NCBI GenBank assembly: GCA_037013495.1
Contig: CM072803.1
Span: 20,047,501-20,111,500 of the forward strand
Reading direction: 5' to 3'
DNA: 64,000 bases
Source of the DNA: Hippophae tibetana
Lineage: Eukaryota > Streptophyta > Magnoliopsida > Rosales > Elaeagnaceae
Of the stretch, positions 1-12,809 are shown one piece after another (the stretch's first letter is position 1; each line of letters starts with the position of its first letter). The notes beneath the pieces were generated by a model. The model did no database searches and had not been told where the DNA came from. It saw nothing but the letters and a program-made list of their open reading frames with translations. The position numbers and the translations under genes are program-made.

Positions 1-3000
1 TTGATTCTTCAATACTCCCCTTAAGATAGAGTGTATGTTGATTACACCTATCTTGCACAAGAGGACAATGAACTGTTAGTACTCAGTAGCTTGATGAACA
101 AGTCAGTTGGTTACTCTTATGTTTTGACATGAATAGTCTAAACCAATCATCTTTGCACCTTTTCTCGGACAACGTATCAATCAATTTCAATGTGTTTTGT
201 ACACTCATGAAAGAGTGGATTTGATGCTATATGAATTACAGTCTGATTTTTACAAAATAATATGACTACACATGTGTAGTTAACATTCAAGTCTTTTAAC
301 AGATTTCTAATCCATGTAATTTCGCAACATGTCGTTACCATAAACATGTACTCTTTCTCTGCATTGGAACAAGATACAGTTATTTGCTTCTTAGTCTTCC
401 ATGAAATAGGTGCATTGCCTAAGAAGATACAGTACCTGATAGTAAATCTTTAAGTGCCCTTACAACGAGCCAAATCGCATCATAGTTAGCTTGTATTTCT
501 AATTATCCAGTGGAAGGTAGTAGTATCCCTTGACTTGGGATCTGTTTCAAACATCTCAACACCTTATGAGTTGCATTCAAGTGAGATTAGCAAGACTTGT
601 CTATGAATTGACTCAAAATGTGCACTACATACATAAGGTCTTGTTTGGTGATTGTAAGATAAATGAGTCTTCCAACCAACCGTTGATATTGAGACACATC
701 TTTCAACAATATTCCCTCACCTTCCCATAACACCAAGCTCTGATCAATGGGAAACCATGATGGTTTAGCTCATATGAAACTAGCATCCTCAAGAACTTTA
801 AGGACATACTTATGCTTACTCAAAACAATTCCTTGTTTAGACTGTGCTACCTTAATGACAAGAAAATATTTTCAATGCCCTATGTTTTTGAGCTTGAACT
901 TACTTGCAAGAATTTTTTTCTTTTTCAAGATGTCTTCTAAATCATTTCTGGTCATTATCATCAACAACATATACTAATAAAGCTGCAAATCTTTCTTGGT
1001 AATTTCGGATGAAAAATGAATAGTGTGACCAGGATTGACTAAAACTACCATCCTTAAGAGCAACAAAAAGTTTTAAAAACCATTGTCGAAATGCGTGTCT
1101 CAATCTATACAATGACATGTGAAGTTGATAAACTTTATGCTCCCACATTCGTTCGAAACTGGGAGGTAGCTTTATGAAAACCTCTTCACATAAGTCACCA
1201 TTGAGAAAGGCATTGTTGACATCCAATTGATGTATGTGCCAACCTTGTAAAGCTGCTAAACTGAGAAGAATATTAACTGTGGTGAGCTTGGCTACAGGAG
1301 AAAAGGTTTCTCGATAATCAATTTTGATAATTTGACTGTAATATTTGGTAACTAAATGAGCCTTGTAACGTTCCACGATGCCATCAAGATTATGTTTGAT
1401 CTTAAAAACCCACTTACATCCAATTGGTTTCTTGTTGGGAGAAAAGGTACCAAATTCTATGTCTTATTTGCTTATAGGGCCTAAATTTCTTAATTTATGG
1501 ATGCCTTCCACTTTGGTTCAAGGGTGGCTTGAAAAGAAGATTATAATGCCTTTTCTAGGCTAAGATTGATAGTAAAAGCTTTATATATGGGAGAAAGTCT
1601 ATCACAAGATAATACATGAGCAATGAAATGAAGAGTATTTGAAGGCTGGACTTAGCTCATAAAGGATGACAATGAAGGGAAATAAGGAAGGAGTATCTCG
1701 ATATGAAAGTCTTACAATGTGGTCGAAGTTTTGATGGGTCTTATGGAGCGTCGTGGTAGGGGAGCTACTACTGGGGAAATGAATGAGTTTGAGATGATTG
1801 GGTAGTGAGTTTCAGTTTTAGGTGATACAATTGAGGTGGTAGAGTTTGGATTGAAATGTGATTATGAACTAGAAGATTTGGTGAGCTAAGATTGGAATCA
1901 GATTGTGATCCTAAAAGATTTGGAGAGTTAGGAGTGAAATCAGACTCATATTTGAAAAGATTTGGTGAGATGTGGTGGTATGTTCAGGACAAAGTAAATA
2001 AGGAAGGAAATAAGTGACTTAATGACTAAGAGTTATTGGGAGTCAAAAATGTGGTAGTCCTAGCTTGATAAGAAAATTCAGTTAAAAAAAATCACATCCC
2101 AAGACACTAGTCTTTTCTTGTCCTTTAAGCTATAAACCTTGTAACCCTTTTAACTATAGGGATAACCCAGAAAGATATATTCGTTAGAATGAGGGTCAAA
2201 TTTACTAGGTAACAACGAATGGGTGGAAACAAAACACCTACAACTAAAGACACGAAACTAGGAATGAGTCGGTGGTTTGTGAAACAACACCTCAAAGAGT
2301 GTTTTCCCTTGTAAGAATGGTGTTGGTGTCCTATTGATTAGGTAAGAAACCATCAATATATCCCCTAAAAAGGTTTAAGTAAGTGTGACTAAAAAAGAAG
2401 GGCACGAGCAGCGTTTAACAAGTATTTGTGTTTATGTTCAATGATGCCATTTTATTGAGGCATATTAATGCAACTCATTTGGTGTAAAATAATAATAGAA
2501 TTCGATACGCTTAAAATCGAGATCATTATCACTCTTAACAACCTTGACTATTTTCCCAAACTATGTGTCGACTAAATTAATTAAATGAATGAGAAAATTT
2601 CTTGCTTCAGACTTATGATACATTAGGAAAATCCAAGTACTTTTGGAATAATCATCAATAATTTTTAATAAATATTGAGCTCTAGAGAGAGATGGAACAT
2701 GATAACCACCTCTTATGTCCACATGAATTAAATCAAAATAAGAAGTATTGGTCGAAAAACTTAAAAAAAAGACTGTCTAGCTTGCTTAGCTAGAGGACAA
2801 ACATAACAATGACTAAGATCACAAGTTTTATTTTTCATAAAAGGGAACAAAGAAATTGCCTTGCTTAAAGGGTAGATTAGTCGTTGATGCCACAAGTCTT
2901 GAGTTTTGGTCTGCACCACATTGCATGTTCCTTTCTTGGGCATATTGACGTAGTAAAGTCTCTCACTTTCAACTCCCGTCCTAATCATCCTCCCCGATTG

Positions 3001-3500
3001 AAGGTCTTGTATAAAGAAAACTTGTTTGACAAATACAATAACATAAAAAGAATCCAACGCAAGCTTGCTAATAGATATAAGGTTCAAGTAGAATAATGGG
3101 ATGCATAATACATTATGTAGCATAAAATGTGAGGAAAAGACTACAATCCCAATATGAGAGAATTGCAACATGGTACTATCTGTACGATTATGAACTGGCC
3201 GAGATGATGTAAGATGGATAGGATCACATACAATATGATCACTAGATTGGTAAAGGATGACTACGTTGCATTTAACATCTCAAGCATTTGGTAGTTGTCA
3301 TTGGTCTTACCAACTGTTGCCTTAATTTTGCTCAAAAATTTCATCATTTTTTAAGGTTCACAAGAGTGTATGTTCTGATAATATATTAAATTCTTGAAAT
3401 GTGAAAGAAATATATATTTTCATTAATTTGATTTATGAGTGATTACACTTATTTATACAACTAGTTTCCTAACTATCTATGCTCTAAATCATATCAATAT
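1..3500 (-). mobile_element. Ty1/copia retrotransposon fossil, broken
   Basis: Minus-strand copia remnant. A block at about 940-1,380 resembles copia reverse transcriptase (SPVAKL, then a DVNNAFLNG-type stretch). A block at about 2,760-3,170 resembles the gag-pre-integrase region (LWHQRL, then a CYVCPLAKQ zinc-finger-type stretch). A primer-binding-site-like segment lies at 3,372-3,383 (complement of TGGTATCAGAGC, about 10 of 12 matching), so the 5' LTR should start near 3,384 and run towards about 3,500. At the left edge, a purine-rich tract opposite ctccccttaag (15-25) marks the start of the 3' LTR, so only about 14 bases of that LTR are inside the window. The gag region is largely missing. 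It is heavily broken (many breaks) and old. Confidence 0.8.
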
Positions 3501-4454
3501 ATATCTAATTTGATAGATTTTAATAATTAAAATATATTTATAATAAAAGTACATTGGTTAGTTTGATAGATTTTAATAATTAAAAACTCATAATTGTTTT
3601 AATTAAATTATGTTTCTAAATTTTAGGATTGATTATGAATAAACCAACTCAGGTAATAAAATGATTTGACATTGGTAATATAAATGTTTTCTAAATTGAG
3701 TATCCAACGGAATATATTAAAAAAAATGCATATAATTGACATGGAGACACAAGTAAAAAAAATAGATGTGATAGAAAAGCACTAAAATTAAATTATGGCC
3801 ATTAAATGCTTCATTCACTATCAATCTCATTTGTCTTAAACTCAAAAAGTTTATTTAAAAAAAATTGAAAGGATTCTATCAAGAATGCAAGCATCATAGT
3901 GAATTTTTCAAATGATATTAGAACACCATATGTTTAAATCATCTAAAAGTTTATTGAATAAAAAATAAAAACCATAAGATATTCATATGAATAGTGTGAT
4001 ATTTTAGTCAATTCACTTTCATAAATTGAATACACTAAACATATTTAAAATTGATGCACTTTAAACACTTTATTTTTTGCACTTTTATACACTTTATAAT
4101 TTCTTATCAATTTTTATTTTTTGGATTATTTTTGCGTTGAAAAAGTTAAGTTTGATCGAATTAAAAATTATTAACACAGGTTAGTAGATGTTTGAAAAAG
4201 AAATTTTTGAATTTTTTTTGATAAAAATGAAAAATAAAGTTATTAAAATTAGTCTAAAATAACTAAATTAAGTGTCTACAAACATAAGAGTACGATTATT
4301 AAAGTGTAATAATTTAAAATAAAATAATAAATATGTTGAATTTATTAAAGTAAAGTTATTATAGATATACTTTTTCATATTTCTATAGGAGTAGATAAGT
4401 AATTTAAAACTTTTAAAAATAATTATTCAAAAAGGAAGATAATGATATATATTT
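3501..4454. other. AT-rich left flank of the large copia element
   Basis: No gene is visible. A short sequence block (about 3,536-3,590) contains two near-identical copies of a tttgatagattttaataatt stretch. The segment at about 3,780-3,960 (gcactaaaattaaatt, then a run of similar text) is recognisably related to blocks at about 14,580-14,790 and 18,660-18,800. This flank is therefore part of the same repeated locus into which the copia element at 4,455-12,809 was inserted. Confidence 0.5.
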
Positions 4455-5138
4455 TGTTAAAATTTTATGAATTAAATTTGATTTAAAATTAAAAAAACGT
4501 TTCTATCTTAATTCATTTCTGAATTAATTTTTTCCGTTTTTGAATTAAAGGTCTATTTTTTTTCATTTCTGAATTGATTTTTCCGTTTCTTAAAATTCTC
4601 CTTCCATTTCTCATAGGTATATATATACCCATTCATTGAAGAAAAAACAAAGGAACATAAGAAAAAAACCAAAGTTGAGCAGAGAAAAAGAGAAAAGGAA
4701 GAAAAAAAAAAAGCAAAGAGATGATGGAAGAGAGAAAGAAAAAAAGAGTACACAAAGAGAAGGAAAGAAAATATTTTGTTTTGTATTTTTTGTCTAAAGT
4801 TACGTTCTTTTAATAGAGTTTAGACACTTAAAAATTTGTAAAATAATAAACTCGGTTTAAGTTTATTATTATTTAATCATTATATTCTAGAAAATAAGTT
4901 TTCATAATTCTCACCCCACGAAGAGAAAAAAAAAGTATCTTAAAGAAACTGTGATACAAAAGTCTTAATTTTTTTATTCTATTTAAATTTTATGTTATTT
5001 AAATTTTGTATTTATAATATATATATTTGTATATTTTTTTAATTTCTAACAATTTTAAGATAATTTTTTTTTTACTTTTGAGACAAACAAATTAAAAAAC
5101 TTAATTTATTTATTTACATATTATTATTATTTCTTACA
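4455..5138 (+). repeat. 5' LTR of the large copia element
   Basis: Begins TGTTAAAATTTTATGAATT and ends TTTCTTACA. It matches the 3' LTR along its length, including the ttctcataggtatatatata block that looks like a promoter TATA region (about 4,608-4,628). Length is 684 bases against about 708 for the 3' LTR once the nested CACTA copy is set aside. Confidence 0.8.
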
Positions 5139-8002
5139 ATTATGAGAGAAACCTTACCATCTTAGTTGATGAATAATGCACCGCAGGAAGTATCCTCAAA
5201 TTTTCGAAGAATTTGTACGCAAAAAACAATCTAATCGAGAATTAGTTATAAATATTTATTGAATTTTCTTTTTTCATAATTCATCCTTTATTATTTTAAA
5301 GATTTTATTTATTTGTTTAAATTTTCATTCTCTTGTTATTTTATTAGAATTTTTCTTTCCCAAAAACCAATATTTTTGTTTACAATATAGACAATATAAA
5401 TAATACTTTCTTGCTATTTGTTTATTTAGGTTTGGTTTATTTTTATTTACTAATAATTTTAATCCTTTATTTATTTTTGCTATTATTTTTTTCATATTGT
5501 TTAATAGTTTTTCTTTTTGAATCAATTGGTGATACGAATATATATTTTCATATAATTTAAAATTTTATTCAGTGGTTTTTAAAACGTGGGTTACTATTTG
5601 TGTATTTAATAAAAAAAAGTAAACAAATATTATAAAATCTTAAAAAATCACTCCAATGTTTCGAACTGAAAATCCAAACATGAATGTTGTTGACCCTATT
5701 GTAGTTGGTTTTACTATGAACCAAAATAATGAGGCTTTCAGTAGCTTATGTGGTAACCTCAATGTTATCGATTTTTGTTCCTATGAATCATACTCTGACA
5801 GAGAAATCGAAGAAGTTTAATAGTTTTAACTTCAAGAGATACGGGAATAAGATAGTATTTTATCTCATTACCTTGAATTTGGCAAAGTTCTTGACTAAAA
5901 AAACTCTTCATCAACCTGAGGGTGAGCAAGATTTTCAGTCTTCTAGTGCTATTGAAGCATGGAAGCATTCTAATTATTTATGTTGAAATTATATTCTAAA
6001 TAGTCTAACTGATTTCTTGTACAATAAGTACAATAAGGAGAAGATGACTAAAGACTTTTGGGAATCATTAGATCGGAAGTATGAAGCTAAAAATGTCAGT
6101 GCCAAGAAATATTTTGTTGGTCGTTTTCTTGATTATAAGATGGTGGACTCTAAATCTATATGTATTCAAGTATGTGAAATCCAAGATATCTTAATAGAGA
6201 TGTATGATGAAGAGATGATACATAGTGAAACCTTCCAAGTTGCAGTTCTTATTGAAAATTTGCCCTTTTCATGGATAGGGTCCAAGGTCTACCTTAAGCA
6301 CAAGAGAAAGGAAGTGTCTTTGAAAGACATTTTTATAAGATTCAAAGTGGAAGAAGAAAACAAGGTTTTTTTTTTCTAAAAGAGGATATAACCTATCAAC
6401 ACCCAAGGCTAATGTGATGGAACATGGTCAAAGTTCCAAGCACAATAAGAATAAGGGTAAGGATAAGTTGGATAAAAGGTCTAAATTAGGACCTAGAGAA
6501 GCAACTTTTAAGAAGTACGTCAAGCTTCAGAGGGATTTTCTTTAATTGTTAGAGGACAGGGTATAAAGACCTAGACTACAAGTTTTCAAGAAGAAATAGG
6601 AATTGTGAGGTAAACATGGTTGATGACATAACTCATAATATCTCTGATATTGACTTGTATGCAGTCATTTCTGAGGTGAACTTAGTTTGATCAAACCTAA
6701 AGGAGTGGTAAATTGATACTGGTGCAGCAAGGCATGTATGCTCAGATAAAGAGCTATTCACTACTTTTGAACCAATGAAAGACGGAGAGAAGCTTTTCAT
6801 GGGAAATTCTACCACTTCAGTCATTTAAGGGCAAGGTTAATCAAATTGAAGATGACCTATGGGAAGAAGCTTACATTAAAAAGTGTACTCTAAATTCCAA
6901 ACATATATAAGAAACATGGTTTTCAAATAGTGTTTGAATCTGACAAGGTTGTTGTGACCAAAAAAGGGATGTTTGTAGAAAATGGGTATGTATTTGATGG
7001 GTCATTTAAGCTCAATGTAATGACTGTAAAAGCTAAGAATATTAATAAGATTAATTATTCTACTTATTTACTTGAGTCGTCCAACTTTTGGCATGATAGA
7101 CTATGTCATGTTAATTACGATACATTGCATAAACTAATTAACATGGAACACATACCCGCATTCCAAATAGATTTAAGGTATAAGTGTGCGACTTGTGTTG
7201 AGGTAAAAATGACTAGGTCATTGTTTCATTTGTTGAAAGGAACACTAAACCTCTTGACTTAATCCATAGTGATCTCTGTGATTTGAAATTTCTTCAAACA
7301 AGAGTTGGTAATAAGTATTTTATTACTTTTGTTGATGATAACGCGAAATACTGCTATGTGTATTTTCTTAAAAGAAAATATAATTTATTCTTTATAAAAC
7401 AGAAGTTAAGAATCAACTCAAGAAGAAGATCAAGGTACTATGCAGTGATCATGGTGGTAAATATGAAACACTGTTTTGTGAATTTTGTGCACAACACAGA
7501 GTTATCCATGAAACCACAACGTCATATTCACCTAAGCAAAATGGAGTGAATGAACGTAAGAATTGTACCTTGAAAAAATAATGAATTCAATGCTATTAAG
7601 TTTTGGGTTTCTATAGAACTTGTAGGGGAAAACTATTTTGTCAGCTAACTACCTTTTAAATAAGGTATCCCGAAAAAAGATACATAAGACGTTGTATGAA
7701 TTATTTATAGGAAGGGTACCTTCCTATAAATATTTACGAGGGTAGAGATGTCTTGTTAAAATAGTCATACCTATATCTAAGAAGGTTAAGATATATCCAA
7801 AAATGATAGATTGCATTTTCATTGGATATGCACATAATAGTAGTGCTTTGGTTTCTTGTGCATGAGTCAAAGATTCCAAACATACATAAGAACATGATAA
7901 TGGAATCAAAGAATGCATCGTTCTTTGAACATGTATTTCTAGATAAATCTCAAGGAGAATCGAGTTCATCTAAACGAATGTATGAGACTATGAATGAAGA
8001 TA

Positions 8003-8953
8003 CACTACTACAAAAAGGGGTATTTAAGTCAATTTGTAAAGTCAGTTTTTGGAAAAAATAATTTTTAATGGATTTAAAGTCGGTTCAGTGTAGAACTGAC
8101 ACTATCCACGTAGGACGCAGCGTCAGTTCCAGGTGTCAACCGATGCTACGCTACGTGGATAGCATCGGTTGATATCTGGAACCGATGCTACACACGTGGA
8201 TAAATTATTTTCTCTTCTTTCTTCCCTAGACAGAAACTATTCCAAGCATTGTATAACTCTCAAAAACCCAAAACCTCTTCCACTTCTCCTCCAATCTTTC
8301 TCATTTTCTAGTCACCTACGATCACTAATTCCAGCTCTAGTTAATGAGTTTTCTTCCTCTCAAACTAATCTTTTAGATCTACTATTTTTTTGAGCAAAAT
8401 ACTCAAAAAAATTATACTCATTTCTCACTTACAACACACGATTTTTTCTTCATTTTGTCACTTCATTTACTCTTGTAAATATTTCTATTAATCTTACGCA
8501 CTTATTATTTATATTTTTTCTGTTATTATGTGTTATTATTTATGTGTATAATTTTTTGTATTATATATATAGGTTTGTATTAGAACATCATGAGAAGAAT
8601 ATGATAATCTTGAATAACATAGAACAACATCATGGTAATTTTTCTACTATTAATTAATATTTTATTTTTCAATTATTTGTATTATTTAAACTATTTGTTA
8701 AATTGATTTTATTTTATTTTTTGCTATTATTTTGTGATCGAATATAGGTTTTAATTTGAGTATAATAGAAAATGAGTAAATTTTATAAAAAAAAAATTCA
8801 ATTTAAAGTTAGTTCACCGCGTGAACTGACTTTAAACGTAAAGTTGGTTCATGCGTTGAACTGAATTTAAATTTTAAGTCATTTCATTTAAAGTCGGTTC
8901 GCTGGTTTAAAGTCGGGTTTTAATCGACTTTAATACCCTTTTTTGTAGTAGTG
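8003..8953 (+). mobile_element. Non-autonomous CACTA (EnSpm) transposon, copy 1
   Basis: A 951-base element with perfect CACTA-type ends: it starts CACTACTACAAAAAGGG and finishes with the inverse, CCCTTTTTTGTAGTAGTG. It is flanked by a 3-base direct repeat, ATA (8,000-8,002 and 8,954-8,956), the duplication size typical of this superfamily. It carries no transposase reading frame. Near the left end are inverted and direct copies of a motif close to TAGCGTCGGTT, resembling the subterminal repeats that CACTA transposase binds in known families. It sits inside the coding region of the copia element, so it arrived later. Its interior has lost nothing obvious compared with copy 2, which lies in the opposite orientation. 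Confidence 0.9.
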
Positions 8954-11178
8954 ATAGTCAAATCGAAGAACCTGAACAAGAGGTTGAGGTTGAACCCATA
9001 CGTAGTAAGAGGATTAGGACATAAACATCTAATAATCCATAATTTTGGATCTATTTGCTAGAAAGTGAACCTCAAACCTCTGAAGAGGTGTATTCTTCTA
9101 AAGGTCCTCAAATGCAAGAAGCCATTAATAGTGAAATTGAGTCTATTCTACAAAAATACACTTGGGAATTAGTTGATTTACGTCTAAGTAGTAAAACACT
9201 AGAGTCCAAGTGAATTTTCACAAGAAAATGTAAATCATATGGATCAATTAATAAGTACAAGGTCAGGCTTGATTACTTTGATATTTATTCTTCTGTGACA
9301 AGAATAATATCCATAAGGATGATAGTTGTTATCTTCAGTCTATGAAATCTTGAAATACATCAAATGTATGTAAAGATAGACTTTCTAAATGGAGAGTTAG
9401 ATTAATTAATTTATATGGACCAACTCAAGGGGTTTTCATGCTTAGGGAAAAAAGGAAAGGTCTGTAAATTGGTGAAGTCTTTATATGGCTTGAAACAAAC
9501 ACCAAAACAATGGTAGTATATATATGAAAAGTTTGATAATGTCATAAGAACAAATGGCTTTAAAATCAATGAATGTGAAAAATGTGTATATGTCAAGGAC
9601 AAAGAAGATAGTTATGTTATCTTATGTCTTTATGGTGATGACATGATAATTATAAGTAGTAATGATCAAATGATCAAATCTACTAAGACTATGTTGATTT
9701 CAAGGCTTGATATGAAATACATGGAGCCTACTGATGTAATTCTAGGAATTAAGATATCAAGGATATCAAACGGTCTCGTTCTAAGTCAATGTCATTATGT
9801 TGACAAAATACTTGAGAAATTCAAAAAGGGTGATTCTGAAATTATGATAACACTAGTAGATGTAATTCTACACCTATATAAGAATAAAAGTGATAGTGTC
9901 TCAACTAGAATATTCTAGAGTGATAGGAAATCTTATGTACTTGATAAGTTGTGTGATACAAGACATAGCTTATATTGTAAGAAAACTTAGTAGACATACT
10001 AGTAATCTAAGAACTGATCACTGAAAAGGTATTACAAGACTACTTAGATACTTAAGATATACACGTAGTTATTGATTGCATTACACAAGATATCCAGCTG
10101 TATTAGAAGGATGCGGTGATGCAAATTGAATATCTGACATAAAAGACTCAAAGTCTACTAGTGGATATGTATTCATGCGGGGTGGTGTAGCTGTTTAATA
10201 GAATTCCCCTAAATAGACGTGTATTACTAAATCCACGATGGAATCTGAGTTCATAGTTTTAGATAAATGTCACAAAGAAGTCAAATGACCACGCAATGTT
10301 TTAGAGGATATTCCTAAGTGGGTGAGACTTGTACCTACAATATACATCCATTGTGATAGCGAATATACTATTGGCAGGGTATAGAGCAATATATTTAATA
10401 GTAAGTCTTGACATATACATCCTAAACATAATATCATTAGATAACTACTCTCAATTATGGCTATCTCTATTAATTATATGAACCAAAGGATAACATAGCG
10501 GATCACTTAACTAAAGGGTTAAAACTAGAGTTACTTGATGAGTCATCGAGAGGAAAGGGACTGAAGCCCATGAATGAATAAGGATTTGTAAAGGAAACTC
10601 GGCCTATTTGATTGAAGATCCCAAGATCTAGGCTCAAAGGGACAACCTAATTGTAAATACTTAGCGAGATCACTGTGGGGGTTTATCCTTAAGTCTATTC
10701 CTATGATGAAAACATTGATACACGTAAGATACATGGTAAGGTAAGGCTTTTAATCATTATTATAAAGAGAATACCGAGTGGAGTATGAAGTTTACTGTTT
10801 GTGGATTACTTTTAAAGATAAGAGATCACTTATGTGAGAGAGAAGTGGAGTCACTTCAAAAGAGAATTGTATAAGGGTCAATTCTTTAGAGACTCTCAAA
10901 GAACCAGACGTATGTTCATGGCCAAAACAAACATAACAGTGAGAGCTAAATTGTGTCAAGAAAGACTCTTGTATGAAGTATGTCATCACTTACATAAACG
11001 ATAGAATAGTTCAAGAGCATCATGTCTACTAGTTATTTAGTAAGGTAAATATACTTTCACAAAGAAAGGTTCAAAGGGTAATACCTACCTATGCTATGTA
11101 GGTTTCAATCCATTTAACTCTATTTCCATGTCAAAATTTGATTTAAAATCTATATCAATTTTTATTCATATGAGAGAT

Positions 11179-12809
11179 TGTTGAAATATTATGAATTAAA
11201 ATTGTTTTAAAATAAAAAATCGGTTCTATCTTAATTCATTTCTGAATTAATATTTTCATTTTTTAATTAAAGCTCTACTTTTGTTCTTTTCTTTTCTATT
11301 CTATTTCTGAAGTTTTTTTCGTTTTTGAATTATAGCTTTGCTTCCATTATTTTCTTTTCCATTTTTGAATTGGTTCTTCTGTTTCTTAAAGCTTTGTTTT
11401 TGTTTCTCATAGGTATATATATACTCATTCATTGAGGAAGAAATAGAGGGAAAAGAAAGAAAAATAGAGATGAGCAAAGAATAAGAGAAAAGAAAGAGAA
11501 AGGAAAAAAGGAAAAAAATGGAAGAGAAGAAAGGAAAAAAAAAGGAAAAGTAGACAATACGAAAGGAGTTATCATTACTACAAAAAGGGTATTAAAGTCG
11601 GTTCAATGCGTGATTTGACTTTAATTTTTTTTTTACAAAATTTATTCATTTTCTATTATGCTCAAATTAAAACTTGTATTCGATCATTAAATAATAGCAG
11701 AAAAAAATAAAATCAGTTTAACAAATAGTTTAAATAATACAAATAATTGAAAATAAAATATTAATTAATAGTAGAAAAATTACCATGGTGTTGTTCATCA
11801 TATTCTTCTCCTCATGTTATAATACAAACCTATATATATAATACAAAAATCTATACACATAAAGAATAACACATAATAACAAAAATACAAAAAATTATTC
11901 ACATAAATAATAACACATAATAACAGAAAAAATATGAATAATAAATGTGTAGGATTAATAGAAATACTTACAAGAGTAAATGAAGTGACAAAATGAATGA
12001 AATGAAGAAAAAATTATGTTTTGTAAGTGAGAAATGAGTATAAAAAATTTGAGTGTTTTGCTCAAAAAAATAAGGGATCTAAAAGATTAGTTAGAAAGGA
12101 AGAAAACTCACTCATCGATGCTGAAATTAGTGGTCGTAGGTGGCCAGAAAATGAGAAAGAATGGAGGAGAAGTAGAAGAAGTTTTGGATTTTTGAGAGTT
12201 ATATATCACTTGGAATAGTTTCTGTCTGGGGAAGAAAGGAGAGAAAAGAATTTATCCACGTGTATAGCGTCGGTTGGCGTGTCGAACCGACGCTACACGT
12301 GGACGTAGCATTAGTTCTAGGTGTCAACCGACGCTATGCTACATGTATAGCGTTGGTTCCAAGTGTCAATCAATGCTACGTCCACTTGTAGCGTCGGTTC
12401 GACACGTCAATCGATGCTATGTCCTATGTGCATAGTGTCGGTTCTACACCGAACCGACTTTACATATCTACTTAAATACCCTTTTTGTAGTAGTATATGT
12501 GTCTTTATTAGAGTTGTGTTTCTTTAATAGAGTTAAGACACTTGGAAGTTTATGGAATAATAAATTGTAGTATAAGTTTAGTATTGTTTAATCGTTGTAT
12601 CTGGGGAGATAAACTTTCATAATTCTCTAACACTCACGGTAAGCAAAAAAAATATTTTAAGATACTGTGTAATATACAAATCTCGATTTTTTACTCTATT
12701 TAAATTTTGTATTTATAATATATATATATATATATATATTTGTGTATTTTTTAATTTTTAATAAAATAATTTTATTATTAACTTGTTTGTTCATGTATTA
12801 TTTTCTACA
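11179..12809 (+). repeat. 3' LTR of the large copia element, with nested CACTA copy
   Basis: Starts TGTTGAAATATTATGAATT after a short purine tract and ends with TTTTCTACA. It aligns with the 5' LTR once the CACTA insertion at 11,573-12,495 is set aside. The host sequence that follows (taaattattatttaaatcc) is the same as that following the LTR at 15,395-15,905, which ties both to one duplicated site. Confidence 0.8.
11573..12495 (-). mobile_element. Non-autonomous CACTA (EnSpm) transposon, copy 2
   Basis: A 923-base relative of the element at 8,003-8,953, in the opposite orientation. The ends read CATTACTACAAAAAGGG and CCCTTTTTGTAGTAGTA, so each has one change near the terminal base. It is flanked by the 3-base repeat TAT (11,570-11,572 and 12,496-12,498). 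The right part (about 12,250-12,470) contains at least eight direct or inverted copies of a motif close to AGCGTCGGTT in about 200 bases. No transposase is encoded, so movement must have depended on an enzyme from elsewhere. It lies within the 3' LTR of the copia element. Confidence 0.88.

Larger units (their letters stand above)
4455..12809 (+). mobile_element. Ty1/copia retrotransposon fossil, nested with two CACTA copies
   Basis: Old copia element with both LTRs (4,455-5,138 and 11,179-12,809). The 5' LTR is followed by a degenerate primer-binding site (attatgagagaaacc) and a short purine tract (gagagat) precedes the 3' LTR. Flanking 5-mers are tattt on the left and cattt on the right, a plausible target duplication with one difference. 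Internal blocks in copia order: gag-like at about 5,700-6,400, protease-like (DTGA) near 6,715, gag-pre-integrase at about 7,080-7,260, integrase-like from about 7,300, reverse-transcriptase-like at about 9,130-9,900, RNase H-like to about 10,500. Much of the internal region is broken (more than ten breaks). By eye the LTRs differ by roughly 15-20 %, so it is probably several million years old or more. Confidence 0.85.
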
